The position numbers were made by a program, and so were the translations under genes. 64,000 nucleotides of DNA from Streptomyces griseochromogenes (GTDB lineage Bacteria; Actinomycetota; Actinomycetes; Streptomycetales; Streptomycetaceae): assembly GCF_001542625.1 (NCBI RefSeq), contig NZ_CP016279.1, positions 7,316,001 to 7,380,000 on the forward strand, read 5' to 3'. This document shows positions 8,071-17,509 of the stretch, piece by piece. Each line of letters starts with the position of its first letter. Positions within the stretch are counted from its first letter, which is position 1. The notes under the pieces are model-generated. The model made no database searches and was not told the DNA's origin. It saw nothing but the letters and a program-made list of their open reading frames with translations.

Positions 8071-8925
8071 TCACGGGGTTCGAGTCGGTCGGGGCACGGC
8101 GGGCTCTTCGTCGCCGGTCAGCCAACGGAGAGTCCGGGTGACCTCGTCCGCCACTTGTGTCTCGTGTTCCGTCAAGTAGAAGTGGCCGCCCGGAAAGACA
8201 TGGGATCTGAAGGCACCGAGCGTCGCGTCCCGCCATGCGTCCACCTGGTCCAGTGGCACGTCGGGATCGGTCGTTCCGTTCAGCGCGACGATGGGTGCCG
8301 AAATCCTGCGCGGCGGCCGGGGCGGATAGTCCCTCACCAGCTGGAAGTCGGACCGGATCGCGGGCATGACCAGTTCTCTGAGGTCCGGATGTTCTATCGA
8401 CTCCATGTCGATCCCGTCGAGTCTGCGCAGCTCGGCGAACAGTTCCTCATCCGTGTCGCCCGGCCATTCCCGCAGCGGCGGCAGATGGGGGGCCGTCTGC
8501 CCCGAGACGAGGAGTCCGAGAGGCCGGTACGCGAGGGACGTCTCCAGGCGCAGCGCGACCTCGAACGCCACCCAGGCGCCCATGCTGTGACCGAAGAGAA
8601 CGAGCGGAGCCGGCGCGTCCAGCCAGGGCCGCAGAGCCGCTACGACTTCCGGGGCCAGATCGTCCATCCGGGACAGGCACGGCTCGCCGATGCGGTCCTG
8701 GCGTCCGGGGTACTGGACCGTCAGCAGCTCGACCCCGTCGGGCAGCCATCGAGCCCAGGAGTGGTAGAAGTTCGCGGCGCCGCCGGCGTGCGGCAGACAC
8801 ACCAGCCGAAGGCGTGCGTCATCGCATCGTCTGGGGGCCCGGATCCACCGGGAAGCGGAGGTGACGCGGTCAGCGCACACGTCCACCGCCGCGCCGTGCG
8901 CGTACACAGCCACGAACCACGCCAA
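8071..8925 (-). CDS. Type II thioesterase (editing thioesterase of PKS/NRPS clusters)
   Basis: This alpha/beta hydrolase of up to 284 residues has the serine motif LFGHSMGAW, a catalytic Asp in NGTTDPDVP and His in GGHFYLTEH, with the characteristic LVCLPHAGGAANFYHSW near the N-terminus. Such enzymes remove misprimed acyl groups from carrier proteins. The family usually starts shortly before the LRLVCLPHAGG strand, so a GTG at 8880 (269 residues) is a plausible alternative to the ATG at 8925. It most likely serves the polyketide genes at the left end of the window, although unrelated genes lie between. Confidence 0.9.
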   Translation of the reverse strand: MAWFVAVYAHGAAVDVCADRVTSASRWIRAPRRCDDARLRLVCLPHAGGAANFYHSWARWLPDGVELLTVQYPGRQDRIGEPCLSRMDDLAPEVVAALRPWLDAPAPLVLFGHSMGAWVAFEVALRLETSLAYRPLGLLVSGQTAPHLPPLREWPGDTDEELFAELRRLDGIDMESIEHPDLRELVMPAIRSDFQLVRDYPPRPPRRISAPIVALNGTTDPDVPLDQVDAWRDATLGAFRSHVFPGGHFYLTEHETQVADEVTRTLRWLTGDEEPAVPRPTRTP

Positions 8926-9068
8926 TCACCCCCGTGATGGTCCAGCATGTGTGATGTTCAGCTGTGCGAACTCCGCAAGATCCTACGAGAGTTGGGCAAC
9001 GAAGACAACGGTCGCCCGATATCAGGGTAAAAATCGCATGAATGATCACTTACTGTCATAGTGCGGTC

Positions 9069-10616
9069 ATGGACATCACCTCGGAGCGGGGCCGGGTCCA
9101 CCGGCGCGTCCGTGCCCGCCGCGCGGCCCTCGCCCTGACCGGTGCCGTCGGTATCGCGGGCACCGCCGTCCTCGTCGCCGTCCCCAGCACGGAGCACCGC
9201 GCGCCCCCGCGCCCCGGACATCCCGCCCCCGGCGCCTTTGCCGAGGCCCCCTCCCCCGGCGCCCGGGGCCTCGGCGATCCGCTCCTGCCGCTCGACGGCA
9301 ATGGCGGCTACACGGTCGCCCACTACACCCTCGCCTTCGACTGGCGCGCACCCGGCACGCCCTTCCCGGCCAGCGCCGCCCTCAGGGCCACCGCCACCCA
9401 GGCCCTGTCCCGCTTCGACCTCGACTTCGCGGGCAACACACTGCACACGGTCACCGTCGACGGCACCCCGGCCAAGGCCGTGCGCGACGGCGACGAGCTC
9501 GTCGTCACCCCGGCGCGGCCGATCCCGCGCGGCCGCGGGTTCACCGTCCGGGTCGCCTACACCGCCGACCCGACGCAGCGGCGGCACCGCGACGACGCGA
9601 TCCAGGACTACGGCTGGGTGCCCACGTCCGACGGCACCCTGCTGTCGCCCCAGCCCGACGGCGCCAAGATGATCTTCCCGGCCGACGACCATCCGAGCGT
9701 GCGCGCGCCGTTCACCTTCCGCATCACCACCCCACCGGGCCTGACCGCGGTGGCCAACGGACGGCTCGTCGAACGGGCCGGGCAACCCGGCGGGCGGATC
9801 CGGTGGACGTACGACTCCGAGCATCCGGTCGCGGCCCAGCTGGTCCAGCTGGCCATCGGGAAGTTCACCTTCGTGGACGGCAGGGGCCCGCGCGGACTGC
9901 CCGTCCGGGACGTGGTGCCGGACGGCCTGGTCGGCGACACCGAGGCATACCGTTCGCTCACCCCCGAGCACCTGGCCTGGCTGGAACAGCGGCTGGGTCC
10001 CTACCCCTTCCGCCGTTACGGCGTCCTGGTCGGCGACAGCGATCTGCCGGTGGCGCTGGAGACCCAGTCGCTGTCCGTCGTGCCGAGCGCCGACCTGCTG
10101 GGCGACCGGATCGACGCCGAGCGCAATCTCGTCCACGAACTCACCCACCACTGGACCGGCGACAGTGTGGCGATCCGGCGCTGGTCCGACCTGTGGCTGA
10201 GCGAGGGTCACGCCCGTTTCTACGAGCTGCTCTACGGCGACACGCGCGGCGGACCCGGCCTGGAGGACATGATGCGGTCGGCCTACGCACAGCACGACCA
10301 GTGGCGGCACGACGACGGCGCGCCCGCCGAACCCGTCGAGCCCGGCCTGTTCCGGCAGATGCGCTACGACGGCTCGGCGCTGGTCCTCTACGCGCTCAGG
10401 GAGAAGGTGGGCGAGGACACCTTCGAGCGGATCGAGCGGTCCTGGGTGAGCACGTACCGGGGACGGGTGGCCGGCACCCGGGACTTCGTCCGGCTCGCCT
10501 CCCACGTCGCGGGCGAGGATCTGACTCCCTTTCTGACCCCGTGGCTGTACGGGGCGCACACCCCGCCCATGCCGGGGCACCCCGACTGGCAGGTGGACCC
10601 GGTCGACGAGGACTGA
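9069..10616 (+). CDS. Secreted M1-family metallopeptidase
   Basis: The 515-residue protein begins with an N-terminal export segment (RRVRARRAALALTGAVGIAGTAVL) followed by a proline-rich linker. The zinc site is the M1 signature HELTHHW, with His356 and His360 and the third ligand Glu379 in WLSEGHARF, 18 residues after the second His. The exopeptidase motif GAMEN is replaced by the variant ALETQ, which is common in actinobacterial M1 paralogues and may alter terminus recognition. The protein also has the N-terminal beta-sandwich region of the family but lacks the long C-terminal helical domain, so it is a short M1 form. The ATG at 9069 is preferred over an upstream start because the signal then sits at the N-terminus. 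Confidence 0.85.
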   Translation: MDITSERGRVHRRVRARRAALALTGAVGIAGTAVLVAVPSTEHRAPPRPGHPAPGAFAEAPSPGARGLGDPLLPLDGNGGYTVAHYTLAFDWRAPGTPFPASAALRATATQALSRFDLDFAGNTLHTVTVDGTPAKAVRDGDELVVTPARPIPRGRGFTVRVAYTADPTQRRHRDDAIQDYGWVPTSDGTLLSPQPDGAKMIFPADDHPSVRAPFTFRITTPPGLTAVANGRLVERAGQPGGRIRWTYDSEHPVAAQLVQLAIGKFTFVDGRGPRGLPVRDVVPDGLVGDTEAYRSLTPEHLAWLEQRLGPYPFRRYGVLVGDSDLPVALETQSLSVVPSADLLGDRIDAERNLVHELTHHWTGDSVAIRRWSDLWLSEGHARFYELLYGDTRGGPGLEDMMRSAYAQHDQWRHDDGAPAEPVEPGLFRQMRYDGSALVLYALREKVGEDTFERIERSWVSTYRGRVAGTRDFVRLASHVAGEDLTPFLTPWLYGAHTPPMPGHPDWQVDPVDED

Positions 10617-10821
10617 ACCCGCCGGGGACCGGCTGCCGCCGACCGGGTGGCCTGTGCCCTCGGCTGGTCCACGCCGGTGACGCTCGGCGCGACGCGGCGC
10701 CCAAGGCACGGAAACGTACGAGGGGTGACGTGACGGGCGGCTCTCTCCGCCCTGAAGGGCAATCACCTGTGCCCCGGTCGCATGAGTCCTGGCCGCGCCG
10801 AACCTCGTTGGAGGCACCTCC

Positions 10822-12816
10822 ATGAACAAACGCGTCGCCCCCCGCGTCTCCAGTGCCGTACGCGCGCACCGGCGGATCATCTGCGTGACCGCCTCGGCGG
10901 CGCTCCTGGTGCCGTTGCTGATCGACCGGTCGGGCGAGGCGGGCGCACCGGCCGACCAGCACCTGCAGGACGACTTCAGGACCGCCGCGGACGAGTACCA
11001 CGTGCCCCGGAGCGTCCTCATGGGCGTGTCCTACCTGCAGTCGAGGTGGGACTCCCATCCGGGTGTCCCGAGCGTCGTCGGCGGCTACGGACCGATGCAC
11101 CTGGTGGACGCCCGCGGGCTCCAGACCCAGCAGCCGGACCGGCCGGCCGCCCGGCCGCGCACGGCGACGGCGCCGCCGCCCGCCGCGCGCCGGGACGGCT
11201 CCCCGGCCGGCAGCGCCGGGCCGCCGGCGGACCTGCGCAGGGCCGCGGGCCTGATCGGGCTGCCGACCGCGCAGCTGCGGACCGACGAGGCGGCCAACAT
11301 CCGCGGCGGCGCGGCCCTCCTCGCGGCGACCCAGCGACAGCTCGGCAAGCCGCTCAGCGCCAACCCGGCGGACTGGTGGGAGGCCGTGGCGCGCTTCTCG
11401 GGCACGAGCGACCGCGCGTCGGCGACGGTGTACGCGGACGACGTCTTCGATGTGATCCGCCGGGGCGCGCACCGCACCACCGACGCGGGACAGCGCGTCG
11501 GGCTCGCCGCGAGCCCCCGCGTGCGCCGGCATCCTCCGCTCCCCCAGGGACCGCAGCGGCCGAAGGAGGTCGAGTGCCCGGCGGAGCTGTCCTGCTCCTG
11601 GCTCAGCGCGCCGTACGCCGAGATCGACGACGACTCGTACGGCAACCACCAGCCGGCCGACCGGCCCAAGGACCAGCGGATCGAGTACATCGTCATCCAC
11701 GACACCGAGGCGCCGCTGACGTCGATGCTGCAGACCATCCAGGATCCGGAGGAGGCGTCCTGGCACTACTCCATCCGCTCCAGCGACGGGCACATCACCC
11801 AGCACGTGAAGATCAAGGACGCGGCCTGGCACTCCGGCAGTCAGTTCGTGAACGCCCGCTCGATCGGCATCGAGCACGAGGGATTCCTGAGGCAGCCCGA
11901 CGCCTGGTACACGGAGCAGATGTACCGCTCATCGGCCCGCCTGGTGAAGTACCTGGCGAAGAAGTACGGGGTGCCGCTCGACCGGCAGCACGTCTTCGGC
12001 CATGACAACGTGCCGGCGCCGACCGAGGACTCCATCCCGGACATGCACGACGACCCCGGCCCTTTCTGGGACTGGCGGCACTACTTCGACCTGCTCGGCG
12101 CGCCGCTGCGGGCCACGGCCGGGCCGGACAGCGACATCGTGATGATCCTGCCGGACTACGCCCAGCACAAGCCGCTGTACACGGGGTGCGCCAAGACCGG
12201 TGTGCCGTGCGCACCGCACGGCTCCAGCGCCGTGCGCCTGCACACCGAGCCCAACGACAACGCTCCGCTGATCCAGGACCCGGGCCGGCACCCCGACGGC
12301 GAGGACTCCACGGTGGACGTCAACGACCTGGGGTCGCGGGTCTCCGCGGGCCAGACCTTCGCGGTCGCCGAACGCGGCGGCGACTGGACGGCGATCTGGT
12401 ACCAGGGCCGCAAGGCATGGTTCAAGAACCCGAAGGAGCGTCCGACGGCCGTCGGTGCACGCGGCAGCATGGTGACCCCGAAGGAGGGCATGAGGGAGGT
12501 CGAGGTGTTCGGCCGCGCTCTTCCGGAGGAGGATGCCTTCCCGGAGGAGATGGACGAGATGCCCGAGCCGTCGCCGCTGCCGTACACCCTTCGCGCGGGT
12601 CAGCGGTATGTGACGCGGTCCCGCGTGCTCGGTTCCTACCTGGAGAAACCATCCTCCGATGGCTCCCCGTCCCCGGTGGTGCAGGGCGAGGAGGCGTACT
12701 ACGAGATCCAGCTCGGTCACCGGCTCGCCTATGTCCGGGCCGCGGACGTGGACGTGGTGTCCACGCCGGCCGCGGCGGGCCCGCCCGGACACGCGGCGCG
12801 CACTCCCCTGCGCTGA
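10822..12816 (+). CDS. Secreted N-acetylmuramoyl-L-alanine amidase (Amidase_2/PGRP-type) with extra domains
   Basis: The 664-residue exported protein has an N-terminal hydrophobic segment (VTASAALLVPLLI). Residues about 45-200 contain a transglycosylase-like helical region. The amidase domain at about 290-410 has zinc ligands His in IVIHDTEAP, His in AAWHSGS and His/Asp around GHDNVPAPT, plus SIGIEHEG. It would cut the bond between muramic acid and the stem peptide. The C-terminal about 230 residues look like SH3-type wall-binding modules (AVAERGGDWTAIWYQGRKAWF). GGAGG lies at a good distance before the ATG. It stands alone, convergent with a DUF2625 gene. Confidence 0.87.
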   Translation: MNKRVAPRVSSAVRAHRRIICVTASAALLVPLLIDRSGEAGAPADQHLQDDFRTAADEYHVPRSVLMGVSYLQSRWDSHPGVPSVVGGYGPMHLVDARGLQTQQPDRPAARPRTATAPPPAARRDGSPAGSAGPPADLRRAAGLIGLPTAQLRTDEAANIRGGAALLAATQRQLGKPLSANPADWWEAVARFSGTSDRASATVYADDVFDVIRRGAHRTTDAGQRVGLAASPRVRRHPPLPQGPQRPKEVECPAELSCSWLSAPYAEIDDDSYGNHQPADRPKDQRIEYIVIHDTEAPLTSMLQTIQDPEEASWHYSIRSSDGHITQHVKIKDAAWHSGSQFVNARSIGIEHEGFLRQPDAWYTEQMYRSSARLVKYLAKKYGVPLDRQHVFGHDNVPAPTEDSIPDMHDDPGPFWDWRHYFDLLGAPLRATAGPDSDIVMILPDYAQHKPLYTGCAKTGVPCAPHGSSAVRLHTEPNDNAPLIQDPGRHPDGEDSTVDVNDLGSRVSAGQTFAVAERGGDWTAIWYQGRKAWFKNPKERPTAVGARGSMVTPKEGMREVEVFGRALPEEDAFPEEMDEMPEPSPLPYTLRAGQRYVTRSRVLGSYLEKPSSDGSPSPVVQGEEAYYEIQLGHRLAYVRAADVDVVSTPAAAGPPGHAARTPLR

Positions 12817-12829
12817 CCGGGCCCCGGCG

Positions 12830-13555
12830 TCAGACCTCGCCCAGGAAACCCGGATCGGCCCGGCCCGTCCGCAGGGCGAAGTCCGCCGCCACGCCGAGGA
12901 CTTCGCGCATCGCCACGGCTCTGCGGCTCGTGGCCGCGAGGTCCTCGTGCGCCTCCTCGGTCCACAGGAACGGATAGACCGTGATGCCCTGCGAGAGGTC
13001 CAGGGCGGCGGTCTCCTCGCGCCAGCCCGGCCAGCGCAGCCCGTCGTAGAAGGTGTCCAGGCGGCCGGACAGCAGCCATCGGACCCAGGCGGAGTGCCCC
13101 ATGTCCATCGCCTCCCACTCCAGGGTGTCGGGGGCGAAGTACGTCATCTGTCCGGGGACACCGGGGCGGCCCGCCGCGGCGGGGTCGTGGCCGCCCAGCG
13201 CGAACACCCCGCCCAGCACGTCGTACCCGACCACCAGTCCGCAGGCCGGGTGCCAGGCGGGGTCGAGCCGGTCCGGGAAGCGGTTGACCCGGCCGAGGCC
13301 CGGAAGGCCGCCGACCGCCGCCGAGCCGCCTCCGAAGACCCGCACCCACCCGTCGTCCAGCACGAGTCCGCCGCAGTTCAGCGCCAGCGCGCCGAGCGTC
13401 GACCGCGCGGTGACCTGCATCTGCAGCAGACAACAGCGGCCTTCTTCGCCGTCGCCGGGCAGGACACGGACCGGTACGGCGCTGTCCGCGAGCATCGCCT
13501 GAAGCTCCGGCCAGGCCGGATCGTCCACCTGGGCCAACTCGTCGATCTCGCGCAT
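12830..13555 (-). CDS. DUF2625 family protein
   Basis: The 241-residue cytoplasmic protein matches the DUF2625 pattern as I know it: MREIDELAQVDDPAWP at the N-terminus, then GVFALGG and TYFAPDTLEWE in the core. It has no signal peptide or membrane segment and no catalytic motif is evident. The function is unknown. It lies only 13 bp from the convergent amidase gene. The ATG at 13555 gives the family's usual N-terminus. Confidence 0.8.
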   Translation of the reverse strand: MREIDELAQVDDPAWPELQAMLADSAVPVRVLPGDGEEGRCCLLQMQVTARSTLGALALNCGGLVLDDGWVRVFGGGSAAVGGLPGLGRVNRFPDRLDPAWHPACGLVVGYDVLGGVFALGGHDPAAAGRPGVPGQMTYFAPDTLEWEAMDMGHSAWVRWLLSGRLDTFYDGLRWPGWREETAALDLSQGITVYPFLWTEEAHEDLAATSRRAVAMREVLGVAADFALRTGRADPGFLGEV

Positions 13556-13604
13556 CCGAGGATGATGGCACGCCGGCCGTGCCGGGCCCGTTGCCGCCCT
13601 CCCC

Positions 13605-13941
13605 TCAGCCCTGCGCGCGCCTCTTGCGGCGCTTCCGCTTCGGCGGTGGCGGCCCGTGGACGGTGTCCAACTCGCCTACGGCGGCGCGGACATGAGGCCC
13701 GTCCTTCGGCTTGCCCGAACCGGCGCACCACCACGACGGGCGCCCGGACACCTCGCGCACATGCATCCCCAGGTCGTGCACGGTGCAGACCGGCCACGCC
13801 CGCCAGCAGGCACAGCGGCCGCTGATCGGGCAAAGTCACCGCCAGGTCCCTGTTCACCGCTGCCGGCGCCTCGCCCCACAGCGGGTATTCGCCTGCCATG
13901 ACGAGTCGCGGTTCGGGGCGGTCGAAGAGCGAGTGGTGCAT
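13605..13941 (-). pseudogene. Small conserved hypothetical protein gene interrupted by a frameshift
   Basis: On the minus strand the ATG at 13941 opens a plausible protein (MHHSLFDRPEPRLVMAGEY, then VTLPDQRPLCLLAGVAG). It loses coding character near 13780-13800, where another frame continues with TVHDLGMHVREVSGRPSWW, then WCAGSGKPKDGPHV and a basic C-terminal tail ending at a stop at 13605. Joined, the two halves make a protein of about 110 residues like small Streptomyces hypothetical proteins I have seen. The break could be a true mutation or a sequencing error. Function unknown. Confidence 0.6.
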
Positions 13942-14102
13942 GAGGGCATCCCCTCCCGCGCGCCCGGCCTCCCGTCATCTCGTTTCCCGGCGGGCCCGGG
14001 CCGGGAACAGGCGCCGTGGCCGGGCTCCGGCCGGGGCCGATGTTGACAGCCGTACCCCGCCGGCACCACGCTCGCCTCAGCGGAGAAGCGAGAGGTGCGT
14101 GC

Positions 14103-14549
14103 GTGAAGGACAGCGGGGACGTGAAGGACACCCTCGATCTGGAGGGGGCCCGTGAGGCCCTGGCGGCGCAGCCGTTCAGCGTGCTGCTCGGGACACGGCT
14201 GGTGGCGTTCGGCGACGGCGCGGCCACGCTCGAACTCGACATCCGCGAGGAGCTGCTCCAGCAGCACGGGTTCGTGCACGGCGGGGTGCTCGGTTATGCG
14301 GCGGACAACGCCCTGACGTTCGCCGCCGGTGCCGTGCTCGGCCCGCGTGTCGTCACCGCCGGCTTCACCGTCGACTATCTGCGGCCGGCCACCGGCACCC
14401 TCCTGCGCGCCGAGGCCCGGGTCGTCCGGGCCGGCCGCACCCGCGCCGTCTGCCGCTGCGACGTGTCCGCCGTCGGCACCGACGGCACGCCCCGGCTGTG
14501 TGCGGTGGCCCAGGGCACCGTGTCCGTGGCCGGACACGCGCAGAGCTAG
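14103..14549 (+). CDS. PaaI-type hotdog-fold thioesterase
   Basis: The 148-residue single-domain hotdog protein has the PaaI/4HBT hallmark HGFVHGGVLGYAADNAL followed by TAGFTVDYLRPATG. Family members hydrolyse acyl-CoA (often aromatic or medium chain) thioesters as homotetramers. The GTG at 14103 is chosen because an upstream extension has no family similarity. A DUF779 gene follows on the same strand after 118 bp. The exact substrate cannot be read from the sequence. Confidence 0.82.
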   Translation: MKDSGDVKDTLDLEGAREALAAQPFSVLLGTRLVAFGDGAATLELDIREELLQQHGFVHGGVLGYAADNALTFAAGAVLGPRVVTAGFTVDYLRPATGTLLRAEARVVRAGRTRAVCRCDVSAVGTDGTPRLCAVAQGTVSVAGHAQS

Positions 14550-14667
14550 CCGGGCCGCCCGCCGCGGACGGTACCGGGGCCTGGTCCGAGGACGCCTGCT
14601 GGACGCCGTCCTGACGAGCCGTGAGACTGGGTCGCGCCCGACGCCCCGGCTGTCCAGGACGGTGACC

Positions 14668-15027
14668 ATGGAAGAGGAAACCCCCCGCGTCGAACTCACC
14701 CCGCAGGCGGCCGAGCTGGTGCGCCGGCTGCGTGCCGAGCACGGCCCGCTGATGTTCCACCAGTCCGGCGGATGCTGCGACGGCAGCGCGCCCATGTGCT
14801 ACCCGGACGGCGAGTTCCGCACCGGCGGCTCGGACGTGCTCCTCGCGGAACTGGCGGTGGAGGGCGTCGAGGAACCCGTGACCTTCTGGATGTCGAGGAG
14901 CCAGTACGAGGTGTGGAGCCACACCCGGCTGATCGTGGACGTGGTACCCGGACGGGGTAGCGGATTCTCCCTGGAGGCACCCGAGGGAGTGCGTTTTCTC
15001 ACCCGTTCTCGCGTCGTTGGCGCCTAG
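14668..15027 (+). CDS. DUF779 domain protein
   Basis: The 119-residue protein has the conserved cysteine pair in FHQSGGCCDGSAPMCYP that marks DUF779, a family often found beside aldehyde dehydrogenase genes and sometimes annotated acetaldehyde dehydrogenase-associated. The cysteines suggest metal or substrate binding, but no activity is established. In this window the nearest aldehyde dehydrogenase gene is 9 kb away, so the usual partnership is not seen directly. ATG at 14668. Confidence 0.83.
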   Translation: MEEETPRVELTPQAAELVRRLRAEHGPLMFHQSGGCCDGSAPMCYPDGEFRTGGSDVLLAELAVEGVEEPVTFWMSRSQYEVWSHTRLIVDVVPGRGSGFSLEAPEGVRFLTRSRVVGA

Positions 15028-15102
15028 CCACCCCGTACGCCATCGCCGTCTGGTGCACTTCCCCTGAGTCCTGGGAGAGTTGACAAGACATCAGGGGGCG
15101 CA

Positions 15103-16338
15103 GTGGCGCGCGATCGGCGGCAGACGGCAGCAGGCAGATCGGTTCTCACGGTTCTCACGGTGCTCGGTGTACTGGCCGGTGCGGCCCTGACGGGGGCGGC
15201 ACCGGCCGGTGCCGTACCCCTGGGCAAACGGGTCGCGCCGGGGGTCACCTACCGGCAGTTCGACATCGCGGCGGCGGCAGGGGAGACACACGCCCACCTG
15301 CTCACCGTCGCCCTGAACAATCCGCACGTCCGCCTGGACCTGTTGTACCCGGGGTCCGTGGCGGCCCGCGCGACCGTGTCGAAGCTGGCGGACTCGGCCG
15401 GCGCGGTCGCGGGCGTCAACGGCGACTTCTTCGACATCACCGAGACCCAGCACCCGGGCGTCGAGGCTACGGGCGCGACGGTGGGTCCGGCGGTCGCGGG
15501 CGGGGAAGTGCTGAAGGCGGCGGTACCCAAGGGCCAGCGGTTCGGGCCCTCGCTGCCGCCGGGCACCACCACGACGGACGTCTTCGGCGTGGGCAGCGAC
15601 CACCGTGCCCGGCTGGACCGCCTCACGCTCACCGGCTCCGTCGGCACGCCGCAGGGACAGTTCCCGCTGGGGGGCCTCAACCAGTACGCGCTGCCGGAGA
15701 ACTCGGTCGGCGCCTTCACCTCGCGGTGGGGCGGCGCCTCCCGGGTGCGCGCGACCTGCGGCACGGACGCCGACCGGGCGGCGGCGTGCAGCACGGACAC
15801 CTACGAGGTGAAGGTGCAGGGCACTCACGTGGTCTCCGCGTCCGACACCCCGGGCAACGGCCCGATCGCCGCGGACACCACGGTCCTGGTGGGCCGCGAG
15901 CAGGGCGCACAGCTGCTTCGCAAGCTGTCGGTGGGCGATCAGGTCACCGTCACGCACGACCTGGTGGCGGCCACGGCCAAGGTCCCGTACGCGTTCGCGA
16001 TCGGCGGCTACCCGGTCCTGCGCGACGGCAAGCCGCTGTCCGGTCTCGACGCCTCCGCCTCGGCCGTGCGCACCGCCGTGGGCTTCGCGGACGACGGGCA
16101 CCAGATGCTGCTGCTCGCGCTGGACGGGGCCGCCGCCTACCGGACCGGCATGACCATCGCGGAAGAGGCGGGCGTCATGCGGACGCTGGGCGCGAGCGAC
16201 GCGTTCAACCTCGACGGCGGCGGCTCGTCCGAGATGGTCACCCGCGACGAGGGCGCGAGCACCGTGACGGTCCGCAACCACCCGAGCGGCGGGGCCGAAC
16301 GCCCCGTGCCCGACGGCATCGGGGTCTTCTCGTCCTGA
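15103..16338 (+). CDS. Secreted phosphodiester glycosidase family protein (NAGPA/DUF2233)
   Basis: The 411-residue protein begins with a signal peptide (VLTVLTVLGVLAGAALTGAA, cleavage near PAGA). The body shows the NAGPA-domain marks VAGVNGDFFD, FAIGGYPVL and the C-terminal AFNLDGGGSSEMV. Relatives of this fold act as phosphodiester glycosidases, such as the human uncovering enzyme; bacterial members may act on wall polysaccharides. GTG start at 15103. It converges with a small membrane-protein gene only 10 bp away. Confidence 0.85.
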   Translation: MARDRRQTAAGRSVLTVLTVLGVLAGAALTGAAPAGAVPLGKRVAPGVTYRQFDIAAAAGETHAHLLTVALNNPHVRLDLLYPGSVAARATVSKLADSAGAVAGVNGDFFDITETQHPGVEATGATVGPAVAGGEVLKAAVPKGQRFGPSLPPGTTTTDVFGVGSDHRARLDRLTLTGSVGTPQGQFPLGGLNQYALPENSVGAFTSRWGGASRVRATCGTDADRAAACSTDTYEVKVQGTHVVSASDTPGNGPIAADTTVLVGREQGAQLLRKLSVGDQVTVTHDLVAATAKVPYAFAIGGYPVLRDGKPLSGLDASASAVRTAVGFADDGHQMLLLALDGAAAYRTGMTIAEEAGVMRTLGASDAFNLDGGGSSEMVTRDEGASTVTVRNHPSGGAERPVPDGIGVFSS

Positions 16339-16347
16339 CCCCTCGGC

Positions 16348-16542
16348 TCACGGCCGCAGACTGCTCACCAGGTCGGCGGTCGCGGTGAGCCCGCTGTGGA
16401 TGGTGGGCGCCATGCTGGTGCAGGCCAGATAGAAGCCGAGCAGCATGCAGACCAGGGCGTGCGAGACCTTCAGCGCGCCGTTGCGCATGAAGATCACGGC
16501 GATGATCAGGAGCAGCAGCACCACAGAGATGGAAACGGTCAT
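16348..16542 (-). CDS. Small two-helix membrane protein, conserved in Streptomyces
   Basis: The 64-residue protein has a first hydrophobic helix (VSISVVLLLLIIAVIFM) and a second (ALVCMLLGFYLACTSM). The ATG at 16542 is chosen because GGAGGAGG precedes it; the longer open frame upstream has no ribosome-binding site and a hydrophilic, non-conserved tail. The function is unknown, but similar small proteins are common in Streptomyces genomes. Confidence 0.7.
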   Translation of the reverse strand: MTVSISVVLLLLIIAVIFMRNGALKVSHALVCMLLGFYLACTSMAPTIHSGLTATADLVSSLRP

Positions 16543-16645
16543 CGGGAACCTCCTCCGCCACGCCCCCTTGAGCGGCGTTCGGCCGCAAGTGTGGCGTAGC
16601 GGAGGGTTCGTCCGGGCGGCTGACGTGTCCTCCGATCGTGTGGTG

Positions 16646-17509
16646 TTATGCGGACATATGTCCGTCCAGGAACATCTCAAGTCCCGTGAGGTCGTCGGTG
16701 TTGAGGTAGTCGACACCGCCCGCGAGCAGTTCCGTCCACAGGGCGTCCCGGGCCGGTCCGGCCGCGTCCGGAGTGGCCCAGAACCGGATCACCTGCCCGC
16801 GCGCGTGGGCGGCGCCGGTGATGCCGCGCAGCTTTTGCCGCTCGGCCTCCGGGAAGGGGCCCTCGCCCAGCCAGGTGAAGCTCTGCGTCCAGTTGTCGCT
16901 GATCAGCGGGATGAAGGAGGCGGGGGCCGGGCTGCCGAGGTCGGTGAGCCGGCCGTCGTAGAAGGCGCGGCGTTCGGTCTGGGCCTCCATGGGGATCCGG
17001 GCGGCGCGGTCACCGGAGATGACGGCGGTGACCGGTCCGCGGCGGACGCGGCCGTGCGCGTAGCGGGTGAACAGGTGCGGGTAGCGCCTGAGGTGGCGGT
17101 CGAGTTCGAGGTACGTCGAGGAGCCCTCGGTCTTGATGTCGATGAGCAGCTGCAGCGGCCGTCGCCAGCCCCGGTACACGCGGCCGCGGCCCGCCTCGAC
17201 GAGGGCGGAGAGCGGGTCGAGGTAGAGGGATTCGAGGGTGCGGGTCGGGTCCAGCTCGGAGGCGTCGTGGCCGATGAGGAGCTGGTCGCCGACGAGGAAG
17301 ATGTCGGCCTCGACGCTGCCGAAGCGGTGGTCGAGGGCGTCGAACAGGGGCCGCGGGTGCTCGTAGTCGTTGTGGGCGTGAGCGTTCCACAGCGGGCGCG
17401 GGCCATGGTGGCCGCTGCCCGCCCAGGCCTGGGGGCCGGGCAGCGCGACGGTGCCCGCGAGGGCGGCGCCGAAGGTGGTGAGGGCTCTGCGACGGGTGGT
17501 GAGGGCCAT
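16646..17509 (-). CDS. Secreted PI-PLC/GDPD-superfamily phosphodiesterase-like protein
   Basis: The 287-residue protein begins with RRRALTTFGAALAGTVALP, a signal peptide with a twin-arginine-like start. The TIM-barrel phosphodiesterase features are WNAHAHNDYEHPRPL (active-site His), GSVEADIFLV and LLIGHD, then LLIDIKTEG. The overall pattern is that of bacterial relatives of yeast Aim6 within the phosphatidylinositol-specific phospholipase C superfamily. The substrate is likely a glycerophosphodiester or phospholipid head group, but is not established. It stands alone. Confidence 0.78.
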   Translation of the reverse strand: MALTTRRRALTTFGAALAGTVALPGPQAWAGSGHHGPRPLWNAHAHNDYEHPRPLFDALDHRFGSVEADIFLVGDQLLIGHDASELDPTRTLESLYLDPLSALVEAGRGRVYRGWRRPLQLLIDIKTEGSSTYLELDRHLRRYPHLFTRYAHGRVRRGPVTAVISGDRAARIPMEAQTERRAFYDGRLTDLGSPAPASFIPLISDNWTQSFTWLGEGPFPEAERQKLRGITGAAHARGQVIRFWATPDAAGPARDALWTELLAGGVDYLNTDDLTGLEMFLDGHMSA

